Source: Inonotus obliquus (taxonomy: Eukaryota; Basidiomycota; Agaricomycetes; Hymenochaetales; Hymenochaetaceae). Taken from it: a stretch of DNA of 64,000 bases. A program made the translations under genes and the position numbers. Of the stretch, positions 11,561 through 22,803 are shown in pieces. Where the stretch lies: NCBI GenBank assembly GCA_032164295.1, contig JAJHTX010000002.1, forward strand, positions 372,001-436,000, in the 5' to 3' direction. The notes beneath the pieces were generated by a model, which saw nothing but the letters and a program-made list of their open reading frames with translations, did no database searches and was not told where the DNA came from. Position 1 is the first letter of the stretch, and each line of letters opens with the position of its first letter.

Positions 11561-13084
11561 TTGTCGCCTACATGAATCCCACGTGCTAAGACCGGGTTGG
11601 AACATAAACAAGCAAAACTTGAACCGAAGTTATGTCTAAGAGGCTGCTAACGGACAGACGGGAAAACGTCACTCCTAAGAGCGCGTACAAAAACCCTGCT
11701 GCCTATGGCGGTTTGAAAACATCCACCAGGAGATGGATGGACGAAAGTAAGTTGTTGAACCGGTGAAACCAGTCCAACGTCCGGACGTTAGGGAAAGCCC
11801 TTCGTCCGATCGGACACTCCAACCTCTCCTACGTTAGCGACCCCCGCAAGAAGCCGGAGGGCGGTAGTTTCTGCCACTCTCTTGATATTGGAGTGTGTGA
11901 TGTGGACCGGAGACGGTTTGGCTTGACTGAGTAGAAACCGTTGTGACGGGGTTTCCATCGTGTGGTGGGCTGCAGTGTTCGTCTGGCGGAGTATCTCTCT
12001 CCACGCTACGGGGATAGCTGCTCGCGCGGCCTCCCGAACTCCTTCAACCGTCGCTGCCGGGAACAGGACGAACTCGTCTGCCTCCAGTGGCGGTTTTACC
12101 GGGTAACTCCTGTCTGGTAGACATATAAAGTAAAAGAAAATATTAGTTTGGGCAAGTGCCCCCACTATTTGCTCGATCAGCGCCGTAGAGAAAGTTGAAG
12201 GGGAAATCAGGCCTGATCAGAGCGCTACAGGGAATACGATGGGGACTTTAGTAGGAACAACGTACTCTACAAAAGGGTGGGTTAAATGTTCGTAAATGAA
12301 CTTAGAAATTGAAACGAGCGATAAAGAGAAAATGTCCGTATCTTCCGAGGCCGCGTAGGCGACGTGTTTGTCCAGTGCAGCCGAACCATTGTCGGCCCAT
12401 ACCTCCGCTCTTCTAGGAGTCTCATTAGCGTATATCCAAACACAAGGTGCCCTTATGTTGGTGTTACGTTCCAGAACTCTCGCCGTCATGCAATGCCACA
12501 CCGATGTAAACTCCGGGCGAGGAAAGGGGATGTGTTAGGACGGACGAGGTGGCAGTGCACGTTCGAGGCCTGTTCTCACGAAGGTCGTCTAGTGACAACC
12601 TCTACTGTGTCTTGGGGGGAGTACACAGTCGTCGGCAACGTACGTCTAAGGTGGATGACCTTGAGTAATGCACGCGTCTAGGAACAGTATACGACTAAGA
12701 CGTTGTGGTGGTAAGTAGATTGAATAAACTAAGTGAGTACAAGAGAGGAATACCTAAGACGTCATGGTGGTAAGTAGAAGAGTCGAGTGGGGAAGACAAG
12801 ACAAGATCTATCTACTTATATACTCATGAGATGTGGGAAGGTATTACTCTAAGAAGGTGCTGCACAGCAGCATAACAATATAAACAAACAAACAACGGGG
12901 CCCGACGAGTAAGCAAGAATGAGTAAGGGGGAGTAAGCATCATCGGGTTGGGGTGGAATTAGTAATGCAGTATTAGTAATATATCGGGATGGGGCGGAGG
13001 GAGTCATAAGGTATTAGTAATGAAAGGAACTTAGTAATATAATGGAATATGAAAAATAAGAAAGGACAAAAAGGAAAAGTGTTC
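11561..13084 (-). other. 3' part of the LINE, coding content unclear
   Basis: Minus-strand open frames at 12501-12217 (containing AEVWADNGSAALDKHVAYAA) and 12165-11788 follow the RT block. The first vaguely recalls an RNase H start (D-x-GS) but lacks the other acidic motifs, so I do not call a domain. A short direct repeat, about 25 bases built on AAGACGT(T/C)(G/A)TGGTGGTAAG, occurs at about 12697-12718 and 12755-12777. GTATTAGTAAT recurs near 12970 and 13011. Confidence 0.4.
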
Positions 13085-14635
13085 TTACAGGATGTTGGGG
13101 ACGACCAATCGCCTAGAGATGCTGCGCATGTAAGCCTCCGCAACTTGAGGAGAACCTAGCCTGTTAGCATCGATAACCGCGTTCTGAGTTTCAGCAATAA
13201 ATGAAAAGGATAGCGCTAAGGGCGGGATCCCTGCCAGTACTTCCATTACATCAACCCTCGTAAACGGCAGCCAGCCGCCTATGTCTCTTAGAGCCCGCTG
13301 ATGGATCCCATCGAACGCCGTGACTAATGCGGGTTGGGAAGTCATCCAGACGGGGGCGCCCCACACCATGACCGGTAGCAGGATGTTCTGGTAGTAGCGC
13401 TGAAGCGCTTTCAGGCAGAGGCCTTCTGATGCTTCCGACATCCAGCGGAGTGCATTCCACATATGTTTGGCCGCATTAGCCCTTCCTTCGACATGCGCCG
13501 CGAAACTCTTGTCATATCGCATTTCGATGCCTAACCACCGTATCGTTGGGTGGGCCCATTCGACCTGTGTTCTGTCTACCAGCATGGGGACGCTGATGAC
13601 TCCGAAATCTCCCGCTCCCCCCCATCGAGTGATCACACGCCCAGTGACGATTGTTCCCTTGATAGAGGCCTTGTCGATATCGAGGCCAATGTCCTTGAAG
13701 GAGTTGTTGATGGTGTTTATCCCTTCTTGGGTGACCCGGCACAGATCAAATGCGCAGCGATTCTTTGTGAGCAATAGGCTGTCGTCCATGTAGAAAAATA
13801 ACTTTCTGTCGTTATTCCTGCGTAGAGCTACGTTGGCTGCTATGTTTGCGAGGACCGGGGACATGGGAGAACCTTGTGGAACGCCAACATCTGGTTTTAA
13901 GAACCATTGCGACCGCTGAGCGTTGAATGAGAAGGCAATGGACCTCCGCTTCATGAAGGCCATGATGGTCCTCATGATTGACTGGGGAACATCGAGGGCA
14001 TCCAGGCTGAGCTGAAGGAACTCAGGTCTGACGACGTCGAAAAAACCCTGTATGTCGAAGCCTACTACGGTGTACATGTCCTCTCGGCCCTGCATGTCCG
14101 CCAGGAGAGCGTGCCATGCTGTCATGACCGACGCACCTCTTCTTCCGCCGTACTGCCTTCGGTCAAATCCTGGGTGTCGGTATACGATTGCCTGTAACTG
14201 TGCAGCTAGCGTTCGTTCAAAGAGTTTCGCTAAAACCTCCTCGACACATATGGGGCGGTATGCCCTTGGTGAGTCCGTTGGGTATGGCTTGGGTTTCCTT
14301 ATTATGGCCACTATTGATCTCTTGAACTCTGCCAGGTAGATTTCCCACCGGATCATTGCGTTAAACAGCCGGGTGAAACTCCCTGTGTGCGTGAGCACCA
14401 GGGGTTGTATAGCGTGGACCGTAATACCCGATGGACCCGGAGCGCTGTTAGGCGGCATGCCTTTCAGACTCAGTAATACTTCACTCTCCGTCAAAGAGCT
14501 CCATACATTGCGAGATTGAAGTGGGAGGTCGCGTGCGCCATCATTCCCTCGTGCAGGGAAGTAGTGCTGCTTGAAAGCCTCGGCTATCTCCACATGTCGG
14601 ACCGCCCTAAACGGAGCGGACAGCAACGGGATCAT
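13085..14635 (-). pseudogene. LINE ORF2 reverse transcriptase block
   Basis: A 516-codon open stretch with the non-LTR RT blocks: MPPNSAPGPSGITVHAIQPL, AYRPICVEEVLAKLFERTLA, QYGGRRGASVMTAWHALLAD, VGFDIQGFFDVVRPEFLQLS, VGVPQGSPMSPVLANIAANV and the catalytic FYMDDSLLL. The catalytic aspartates are kept. The ATG at 14635 is not a natural start. The frame is open upstream until a TAG, then runs into the GGTAC-rich insertion. In an intact element this block would follow the endonuclease in one ORF2. Confidence 0.85.
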
Positions 14636-14659
14636 GACCTGTCTGCGCTAAATGTGCGA

Positions 14660-15985
14660 GATCGCGTCCGGTACCGGAGGTACCGAGACGAGGGGTGTAT
14701 GGTTTTAAGTAGGGGAGGGCTGATACGTGCCGGTACTTAACCAGTACAGTCACGGTACTTGTTGTCTATGAAATGGGGGAGTGAATGGATGGGCCAGAAG
14801 CAAAGAGTATGTGATTCTGGTATGAAAAGGACAGTTTAGAACGTGGGAAAAACTTCGGTACAGGTCGGTATGAGAGAGAACGTAGCAAAACAAGAGTCTA
14901 ATACCGTGGGAAAAACCTCGGTACAGGTCGGTACAGAAAGAAAGGGGTCGGTACCGTGGGAAAAATGTCGGTACAGGTCGGTACTTGAACGAACGGGTTC
15001 GGTATGTGCAGAAACATTGTAAAACAAAAGCTCAGTACAGAAACGAAAGGTGGATGTGCAGAATTCAAAGGATAACAAAATGTCGGTACCGTGGGAAAAA
15101 CGTCGGTACAGGTCGGTACTGCAAGGAAACTGCTAGCACGGGGTGGTATAGCAAGAAACAGTCTGGGGGAGGCTGGTGGCTGAGAGTGTTGACTGGACTG
15201 GGAAGGAAACCTGAGCCCTCACACGGGAGGCTAACTCTGAAGGTTCACTTGAGACAGAACTGGGATGGGACTGGGACGAAGCTTGAGATGAGACTGAGAT
15301 GGAACTGAGAAGGGGGTGAGGAAACCTGAGCCCTCACGTTAGAGGCTAGCTCCTAAGATTACCTGGAGAGCTACTACGTACAGGAGGAGATATTTATACA
15401 ACTGTACCGTAGTTAGCTCATAAGTCCAAAAGGAGAAAGTAAAAAGGAAGATCAAAACAAAGAAAAATGTCATAAGAAGACTGATTACAGTAGAGCCATC
15501 AGGGGGACAACAAGAAAGGGTTAGGGAGGACAAGAAACCAATGAAAACGTAGCATATAGTACCCCTGGATGAAAAGTCCTCAGGACAAGAGATTTGAACC
15601 CCTGCCAAACAATACCGACGCGTTCCTGGTGGTACCGGACCTGAAAACCTTAATAGATACTGACCCTGAGCTTCCCCAAAGAACCGGCATGCATACTCCA
15701 ACCATCAGGAATGAATACCAGAGAGGGAGACGTCCGATCCATGTCATGAGAGCATGTTGAATTGTCAATTTGTCTCGGTACCGGGTTTCTCGGCACTCGG
15801 TACTCTCGGTATTCTCGGTACCGGGTTTCTTGGCGCTTGGTATCGGTACTCTCGGCGTTCGGTATCTTGAGAAATGTGACCGACAGTTTCTCTAGGTGTG
15901 CTGGTGAATACTGGAAGGTGTAGATGGGACTGTACCGTAGCATGGGGTAAGCGTAGAATGGGATACCGGGGTTGATACCGAGCTC
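14660..15985. mobile_element. GGTAC-rich insertion inside LINE ORF2 (probable non-autonomous element)
   Basis: The endonuclease half of ORF2 (to about 16.0 kb) and the RT half (from about 14.64 kb) are separated by about 1.3 kb that is not part of either. Both ends are packed with GGTACC, CGGTAC and GGTATC motifs (about 14660-15125 and 15775-15980). Longer direct repeats occur inside, for example AGGAAACCTGAGCCCTCAC at about 15203 and 15319. I see no ORF of note. Motif-rich ends around a plain core resemble non-autonomous DNA elements with subterminal repeats. No clear target duplication was found, so the boundaries are approximate. Confidence 0.55.
14836..15122. repeat. Four dispersed copies of a 29-base GTGGGAAAAA..CGGTAC repeat
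   Basis: The pattern GTGGGAAAAA, two or three variable bases, TCGGTACAGGTCGGTA occurs at about 14842, 14909, 14957 and 15089, with spacing of about 48-132 bases. The copies differ by one to three bases. It forms one end of the insertion in the LINE. Confidence 0.7.
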
Positions 15986-16003
15986 AGCTGCACGTAGTTC
16001 TCT

Positions 16004-17119
16004 TCAGCGCGGAAGGCCATGTTTGTGGAACTTCCATGGGATGGCGTTACCTGCTTCGTCAAAGCGAGTCCTATACCATGACATCCTCTTGTTGCGGAGC
16101 CAGTACAGTAGGTCCGGCGCTGCTTCCTCCACTCGCCTGTCGCACTCTTCGTCCCACCACCGCTCTTTCTTCTGGGCCGTAGTTTTGTACGCTAGCGCAT
16201 TAGTAGCCAATTCCGCGCATGCCCATAGGCGTGAGACTCACGAAAACACCTCTTCTTGGTTTCCCATGTTGCTCTCCCAGAATCCTGCTGGAACCACAAA
16301 TTCCAGCTCAGCCGCCCATGCGTCAGCTTTGTCATTGGGTATGCCCATCCATTCTAGACTAGCCGGATTGGTCCAGTTTGTCAGTGCTGCTGACATGATC
16401 CGATGTTGGCCCCTCGTTCTCATGTGGTGATGAGCCGTCCAAGACTGTCTCAGGTCCGGAAGCGTTAGCGGGGAGAACAGCATTGCATCAGGGTGTGTGC
16501 CCGGAGACTGGTTAACTCCATAACATGTTCCCTTGTCCGGGTTGTCTGCGCATAGGATTTCGGGGTGGTCCTCCATCCATTCACGAAAGAAAGTGGTTCG
16601 TTCATGTGCGCTAGTTCTGGCAGGGGTCCGAGCATCCGACGCCCATGGGCCACCCGCATTCATGTCCCCACATATGATGACGGCGCCCAGAAAACCTAAA
16701 GAGAACCTGTCTCGAATCCTAGGCCATTCCTTGCGGTGCGTAGTGTGTGGACAGTATACCGAAAAGACGTGAATGTTTCCCCGGTCCAAGTGGAGTTCGA
16801 CGTGAACCATAGTTTGCTCAGGGACGTCGTTAATAATAGAAAACTTGACGCTGTTTGGAATAGCGATACCAACCCATGGTGAAGCCCCCGACGCTACCAC
16901 CATTTTGTGTCCACTAAAAAGAGGAGCTTCTACATCCTGAAGTTCCTGCTCCTCCCTGTTGCGAACGATGCCTACTCTGTGATGGGGAATCTCCTGGATG
17001 CACCATATATCTAGATCCCATGCCGATAAATAACTATTCTGCAACCGATTTTGCGCCATGTAGAGCGCTAAAATGGAACGTCCTGCATTATATGATACGA
17101 TATGTAATTTGCCCCGCAT
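16004..17119 (-). pseudogene. LINE ORF2 N-terminal part: apurinic-type endonuclease, interrupted
   Basis: The endonuclease nicks target DNA for target-primed reverse transcription. ATG 17119 directly follows the ORF1 stop, giving TAAATG. Recognisable blocks are IVSYNAGRS, LDIWCIQEIPH, IHVFSVYCPHT, AVIICGDMNAGG and a late SP-x-THPDAMLF stretch, all in the order of the endonuclease/exonuclease/phosphatase fold. The frame meets a TGA at 16238-16240. It then stays open in the same frame (ATNALAYKTTAQKKERWWDE) to about 16004, where another TGA and the foreign insertion end it. So this is one ORF broken by nonsense codons rather than two genes. Confidence 0.82.
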
Positions 17120-19330
17120 TTAGTATGCCGGAGGGGAAGACGAGTGCGGGTTTTCAAACTGCGGGCGTTGAGGGCAATCGGAGAAGGTAGCACGGTGGGG
17201 TCCTCTGCAATTGGCGCATCGGATGACATGCGTGCATGCGTTGGCTGAGGTGCATGTACCGCATTTCTTTTCGCACATCTCAGTCTGGTGCGGCTCGGCA
17301 CATCTGGCGCATCGGTAGGATTCGACGCAGTCCTGGTCGCTGTGCCTGAATCGGAAGCACTTACAGCACTGGATAGGTCCAGAACGGGCCCTCTGTTCCA
17401 CCGCGTATTGGTAATGACCGTAAAAGCGGATTGCCTTCTTGATCGTTCCCGTTTTGTGGAAGATCACTTCCTTCGACTTGAGAGGGTGGGAGACCGAGAC
17501 CATTACAGAGCATGTAGCGGCCTTGTTCTTTTCCATCATTCCCTGAAGGAACTCTGGCTTGCCCATGAAACGAGGGGCCTCAGTGAAAGGGAATTCCAGA
17601 AAGACTGCATTGGCCAGTCTCAGCTCAATTGCGACTTCCTCCGGGGTATGCATACGCTTCGTGATCGGGTTGAGCACCGGGAAGCCTGGGATGATGAACT
17701 GGAAAGCCTCCGCCCTCGGAGTAAACTCTACTGACGTCATAGCATCTGACGTAGTCCTGAGTTTCTCTTGGATGTTAGAAGCCCACGTGTTGCCGAGCTC
17801 TGCCGCATCTGCGCGGGCATCGATATCGATCAGGAAATTGCCTCGCAGGGCCCAGTACACTTTCCGGATGTTGAACAGTCCGCCCTTCGGGGGAACAGGA
17901 CATGCAGCGCGTGCGAGGATGTACATCTCCTCACGTGACAGGTTCGGGCGGGGGTGGATAGTGAACGGTAATGTTGTCACCTTCTTCGCCTTTTTCGTGC
18001 GGACTTCGTTAACCGTTGGGCGCTTCTTCGGGGCCTGTTTGGGAACTGCTGGCCGGTTACCCGCTGCCTGCGCATACGAGTGTGAACCCGCATTTTTACG
18101 CGTGACCTGGACAAAGGCTTGCGGTTCCTTTTCCGGGACGTACCAAATGTAACGCTCCGGGATGCCGCTACGCTCGTTGGACGAGTTAATTGCGTCGACG
18201 TCGATCACTTCTATCGACGCGGACTGGGGTACCTGTCTGCCCTTGCCCTTGTTACGTGGCTGAGGAGGGGAGACTCTGTTGAGGGTAGTATTATGTGCCG
18301 ATTGTGCAACAGGGGCTACTACCTGCACACCTGCGTGTCGGCTAGGGCCTATGGCCTGGGGTGCTTTATGCTGTCCACCAACCGGGGCAGCACCCTGCTC
18401 AGCGATTGGTTGTGCCCACACAGACGCCTGCACACCCTGGGCAGCCTGGTGGGCGGGACTCGGCAGACGTCCCTGTTCTACATTCTTCAACCTCCTCCCC
18501 AGTTCAGCCATTTTGCGCTTCGCTTCTTCCGCCGTTTTCATCGCTAGGCTGTTCGCCGCCGCCTGTTCCGTGCCTATCTGGTTAAGGCGGTCGAGGATCG
18601 TGTAAAGGTGAGGATCCACGTCCTTACCATGTGCTGGATATACCTCCGGCATCAGATGGAACTCGTGCGCTAAATGACGTAAGCCATCCTCGAACGAGCC
18701 CGGGAAGAGGGCTTCCTTTCCGTATCCCTGATGAAAGGCGGACATGTATAGGTCCATACAGTCGCCCGTAGCGAACGGCCCATCTTCGCGTGACTGCGAA
18801 ATAGCTGACAGGAGCATAGCCGTGACTTTACCCATGGAAAAGCCCAGCTGTACGTAATTGTGCTCTATCGAGCCAGGCTGCGATCCGAACGAGTCCGCCG
18901 GGTCGACTAATTCCGGGCTTTTCAGCTCCGATTCCACACGAGACAACGTTTCCCCCACGTAGTCGTACGTGCGAGCGTAGGCTGCCTGAACGTCGAAAAC
19001 GCTCTCCACCTCCATCTGCTCGTTCCAAGTCTTCTTCTTCGCCGATTCTGCATCTGAGCCCGCCGGGCGCTTGCCCAGCACCTGCTCTACCTCCTCTGCC
19101 ACTGCTGTGTCCACGCGCTGGCCGGATGGCACGTCCCAGCCCGACGACGCGACGGATGCGGGGTCGACGTCAGGTACATACGACGACGCCCTTCCAGGCC
19201 TATTGGCCCGTCCGATGGCGGGTTTCGACGGCGCAGCTGGAGCCTGCTTGCCCTTGAGTGCTGCCTGAATGCGTTGGACGCCTCCGCGAGTAACTGATCT
19301 CAAACTACGACTTTCACCATTATCACTCAT
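17120..19330 (-). CDS. LINE ORF1 protein with zinc knuckles
   Basis: A 736-residue nucleic-acid-binding ORF1 product, open from ATG 19330 (MSDNGESRSLRSVTRGG) to TAA 17120. The C-terminus has knuckle-like cysteine clusters: CCKCFRFRHSDQDC, CARCAEPHQTEMC and CANCRGPHRATFSDC. They are preceded by a domain with PFTIHPRPNLSREEMYILAR and FTPRAEAFQFIIPGFPVLNP. The N-terminal third is low-complexity and Ala/Pro/Gln-rich. An earlier ATG at 19483 would run into the OTU1 promoter side and is not preferred. ORF1 looks undamaged although ORF2 is broken. Confidence 0.82.
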   Translation of the reverse strand: MSDNGESRSLRSVTRGGVQRIQAALKGKQAPAAPSKPAIGRANRPGRASSYVPDVDPASVASSGWDVPSGQRVDTAVAEEVEQVLGKRPAGSDAESAKKKTWNEQMEVESVFDVQAAYARTYDYVGETLSRVESELKSPELVDPADSFGSQPGSIEHNYVQLGFSMGKVTAMLLSAISQSREDGPFATGDCMDLYMSAFHQGYGKEALFPGSFEDGLRHLAHEFHLMPEVYPAHGKDVDPHLYTILDRLNQIGTEQAAANSLAMKTAEEAKRKMAELGRRLKNVEQGRLPSPAHQAAQGVQASVWAQPIAEQGAAPVGGQHKAPQAIGPSRHAGVQVVAPVAQSAHNTTLNRVSPPQPRNKGKGRQVPQSASIEVIDVDAINSSNERSGIPERYIWYVPEKEPQAFVQVTRKNAGSHSYAQAAGNRPAVPKQAPKKRPTVNEVRTKKAKKVTTLPFTIHPRPNLSREEMYILARAACPVPPKGGLFNIRKVYWALRGNFLIDIDARADAAELGNTWASNIQEKLRTTSDAMTSVEFTPRAEAFQFIIPGFPVLNPITKRMHTPEEVAIELRLANAVFLEFPFTEAPRFMGKPEFLQGMMEKNKAATCSVMVSVSHPLKSKEVIFHKTGTIKKAIRFYGHYQYAVEQRARSGPIQCCKCFRFRHSDQDCVESYRCARCAEPHQTEMCEKKCGTCTSANACTHVIRCANCRGPHRATFSDCPQRPQFENPHSSSPPAY

Positions 19331-19484
19331 GGTGGTAAAAGAGAAAGGATAAATGTTTTTGCAAGTGGCTAAACCACGTGACTGATATACATTTGATCGT
19401 CGATCAATGACGCGTTCGACACTGGACCTACTGTGTACAACAAACATTCGCCACATTTTTCTTTCTTCACGAGTTACTACCACG

Positions 19485-20845
19485 ATGTCGACAATCGCTT
19501 CAACTGCGAAACTTCGTCTTAGACACCCAAAGGGCTCGTCAACTCTTGAAGTCGACCTTGCCTCAGCAACAGTCCAGGATCTCCAACGACAAATCTCCGC
19601 TATCTCGAACGTCCTACCCGCTCAGCAAGATCGTATGCATAATCTCAAACTTCTCCCCGATATCATAGCTTCTTCTGACCTATTTCATGCGTATGTTTTC
19701 AGTAAAGTCAGGCTATCCGCCACGACAACTACCCCTTGCTCCCGATGTCACGTTGACAAGTCTTGGTCTGAAAGCAGGGGACCAAATAATCCTTACACAG
19801 AAGGCCGGGTCCTCTTCCGCGCCAAGTACAAGTGCACCCTTCCCTACTGCTCCTCCTTTGGCTGGAGCGAAAGTACTGCGATCATCAGGATTGAAGGATG
19901 CGCCCATGAGTGGTGGTGTTAGTGGATTGGAATTTGTTGATACTAACTCTGGAGTTTTGATTCATCGGGTCTGTAGTTCATCCTTATTCATGAAGATGAG
20001 GTTTCTTATCGCTATGCTTGGACCCCTTAGGTTGTTCCAGACGATAATTCGTGTCTCTTTAGCTGCGTTGCTCTTATATTTGAGCAAGATATTTGCAAAG
20101 CTCAATCCATGAGAAAAAGTGCGTTACGCCCGAGTATCACGGAAAGCCACACTAATGAACGTGCATATATGTATTGCGTTACTGTTAGTCGTTGCTGAAG
20201 CCATCCAACGCGATGCCGAAACCTGGTCAGAAGCAATGCTAGGGTGCGTTTTCTTTTCATTTCCTCCTTTAATTGCTTCAAACACTCACACTTACTTATC
20301 CTCCCTAGGATGCCACGAGAAAGATACATACAAAATATTCTCAAACCTTCAACATGGGGCGGAGCAATTGAGCTCTCTATCCTCGCCACGCACTATAGCA
20401 CCGAAATCGCATCAGTCGACGTCGAAACGGGACGCATAGATCGTTTCTCTCCTTCAACGGGCAACACACTAGTAAACAGATGCATCGTTATTTATTCTGG
20501 GATCCACTATGATACGGCTTCTCTTGCACCGATGGTAGATGCACCACCTGACTTTCACCAGACGGTCTACCCGATTGAGGGAGAAGATGTATTGACGGAT
20601 AGTGTCCTAAGTGCTGCCAGCAAACTTGCGGATAAGCTTAGAGCTAAGAGAGCATATACGAACACGGCGACGTTTGATTTGCGATGTGAGGTATGTGGCC
20701 CCAAGAGCGGCTAACTTTCTCACCTGAGGAAAAACTCATATACATTTTTTGGCTTGAATAGGTATGCAAGGTAGGGTTAAAGGGAGAGAAAGGAGCACGC
20801 GATCATGCGATGCAGACTGGGCATACTGCGTTTGGCGAATACTAG
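19485..20845 (+). CDS. OTU1: OTU1/YOD1-type ubiquitin thioesterase, multi-exon
   Basis: Cleaves ubiquitin chains on p97/Cdc48 clients, so acts in ER-associated degradation. The N-terminal ubiquitin-like domain starts MSTIASTAKLRLRHPKGSST and continues after an intron (VTLTSLGLKAGDQIILTQ). The OTU domain has the catalytic cysteine in VPDDNSCLFSCVALIFEQDI (about 20035-20100), then MRKVVAEAIQRDAETWSEAM across an intron. The family signature ILKPSTWGGAIELSILATHY follows, and the catalytic histidine is in VIYSGIHYDTAS. The C-terminal C2H2 finger is CEVCKVGLKG..RDHAMQTGHTAF, ending at TAG 20843-20845. The LINE lies close upstream, so its promoter may have been reshaped. Confidence 0.9.
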
Positions 20846-21206
20846 CGATAAAAGAACTCCAGAATCCTTTGATCTGCATTATGTAGTTCGCACTTGTATT
20901 GCTTTCTCGTCGAATTCTGTTCGTTATTCTGCGCAACTCGAACTCTGATGCGGATACGGCCAACAAAAGGAACCTCACTGCAAATGATATCGTCGACGTC
21001 ATGAGTTAAAGATACCCATAGCATACGGGTAGGTAGAGCCTCTATCCCGGGGTGGATGTAACTGAACTAGAAAGGTCCCACTACATGTAGCACGTTAATT
21101 TCATATGCAGCGGGATGAGCAATGGCCAACACTTCCTCCCTCGTCTATTTCCTCGAGCTAATACTTGGTCAGTATTACTATAACATCCCATAACAGCACG
21201 CTACAC
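20846..21206. other. Convergent intergenic spacer
   Basis: About 360 bases between the OTU1 stop and the F-box gene stop. Probably 3' UTRs of both. I see no other feature. Confidence 0.4.
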
Positions 21207-22803
21207 TCAAACAAAGTCGACGACCCTCAGTACCCCCGGAAAGGGAATCGCAATCGTTCCGCTCCACGGCTCAACCGTGAACATTGATTCCGTCACATCA
21301 TCACTTTCATCGGCATACTCAGGTGGCACAATCTCCTTCCCCAATTCAACCTCGCGCATCGGCTGTTTGACGTCCGTGAACAGTGAGAAACAACGCAATT
21401 TCGAGCCATGGAGAGTGAACACCTGTCCTGAATTGGTGAAAGTGTCACCATATAATGGAATATAGGGCGTATCGACACTAGTTGATTTAATCAGTTTCAG
21501 TTCTCTCTTTTCCGGGTTTGATGATTGTAGGAGTTGGAGGTGGAACGAAGAAAGTTTGGGTTTCCCTTTCCTGAATGCAAATCCAAAAAAGAACATCTCC
21601 GTTGGCGCATTTGGCTTCCAAGTCGGTGTGAAATAGTGAAATGCATACATTAATTCGTCAGGAGTAGTAATTGGTCCATTGTCCTCCTCTCTTTGTGGGT
21701 GAGGACTTGGAAGCGGTAGCACACTAAACTTGTTCTCCCAGGGAGAAATTACAACGTGTCTCCAGGTTTCGCGCTCTGTTGCTTTCGACCAATAATCAGC
21801 AAAAGTCGAGATTGGCACACAAATCGCAGAGTCTCCTATTCCCTCGAGCTTGACGAACAAGATGAGCTGGTCATCAGCAATTATCGCGCCGTTGTGATCA
21901 ACCCTGCCAGTCTTCATAATGATCTTCCTCAGCATGAAATGTGACATTTGATAATGAAGAAGATGACGAACCTCTGAGCCATCACACTCAAACATAAGAG
22001 CTTCGCTTGTTCTCCATTTGACAAGTATTGAGGAAATACCGAATGATAATTTGAAATAATCGCCTCGGAGCATTAACCCGGGAGCATCATACAACGGCAG
22101 TGGTATTGGTTCGAGAAGAGTCATGGCCGTCCTGTTTCTGAGGTTAAAGCCATGAATGCTAAATTCGCTCTGCCATGCAGAGCCGTCAGATTCTCCAAAA
22201 CAAGCTGCGACAATGAGGAGGCTCCCGCCGTCAACGATGTCGAAGGAAGACCCCATGTATCTACCATTCTCGCTGAAAGACTTGAATTCCCAGAGCCGCT
22301 TCTTAGTCTCAAGCGACAGTAACTCTATCCTTCTGAGGTAGAACCCTAAGAGTTCCTTTCCTCCTGGTAGAACATATGCGTTTAGCAACCGTTTAGCGAC
22401 AATGCCACTTGGGGCATAATCGAAGGGGAAGTCGATTACACGCGGGGTAAGTTGTTGATCTGCATTATGCCAGAATTGATGTTTTCGGACAGCACTGATG
22501 GTGATACTCCTGAGAGCTGGGGTCGGGATAGAATCAAGAGGTTCGAAAGGATTGAGACTAGGTGCACAATCCACGTCTAGCCCTTCCATGCAACTTTTCC
22601 AGACAGAGCGAGTTTGACACAAACGGTTTAAGGTCTTACATGTCTACCAGGATGGAACCAATCAGCACATGAACGATGGGCATAGACAATGGACATACCC
22701 TTTCAACACAAAGGATGGAATATACAGAACAACACTCTAGTATTTCAATGATAAGATCCTCAGATAATGAAAGGAGTGAGAGAGGCGATTGGCGAAGAGA
22801 CAT
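21207..22803 (-). CDS. F-box protein (paralogue A)
   Basis: The first exon starts at ATG 22803 and carries a clear F-box: SLLSLSEDLIIEILECCSVY, then SILCVERV. After an intron of about 60 bases the second exon runs open for about 470 codons (CQTRSVWKSCMEGLDVDCAP to the stop at 21207). F-box proteins present substrates to SCF ubiquitin ligases. The long C-terminal part looks like irregular beta repeats (ELLSLETKKRLWEFKSF, VFTLHGSKLRCFSLFTDVKQ). No repeat family is clear, and the substrate is unknown. The gene at 39237-40817 is a clear paralogue, with matching segments such as RIELWSLETKERLWQLKSP. Confidence 0.82.

Larger units (their letters stand above)
11561..19400 (-). mobile_element. Decayed non-LTR (LINE) retrotransposon with internal insertion
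   Basis: In minus orientation it holds, in order, ORF1 with CCHC knuckles (19330-17120), ORF2 with an apurinic-type endonuclease (from 17119), a 1.3-kb foreign insertion, a reverse transcriptase block (14635-13085) and a 3' portion of unclear coding content. ORF2 carries at least two in-frame stops besides the insertion, so this copy cannot make full ORF2. The 5' end lies within about 100 bases of the OTU1 start codon. Both outer boundaries are estimates, because I found no target-site duplication. Confidence 0.85.

Noticed and set aside
12217..12501. RNase H domain in the LINE tail
   Set aside because: Only a loose D-x-GS is present. The other acidic residues and spacing of RNase H are not visible.
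15580..15605. tRNA gene at the GGGTTCAAATC sequence
   Set aside because: There is a T-arm/B-box-like stretch but no acceptor stem, anticodon arm or A box at the right distance.
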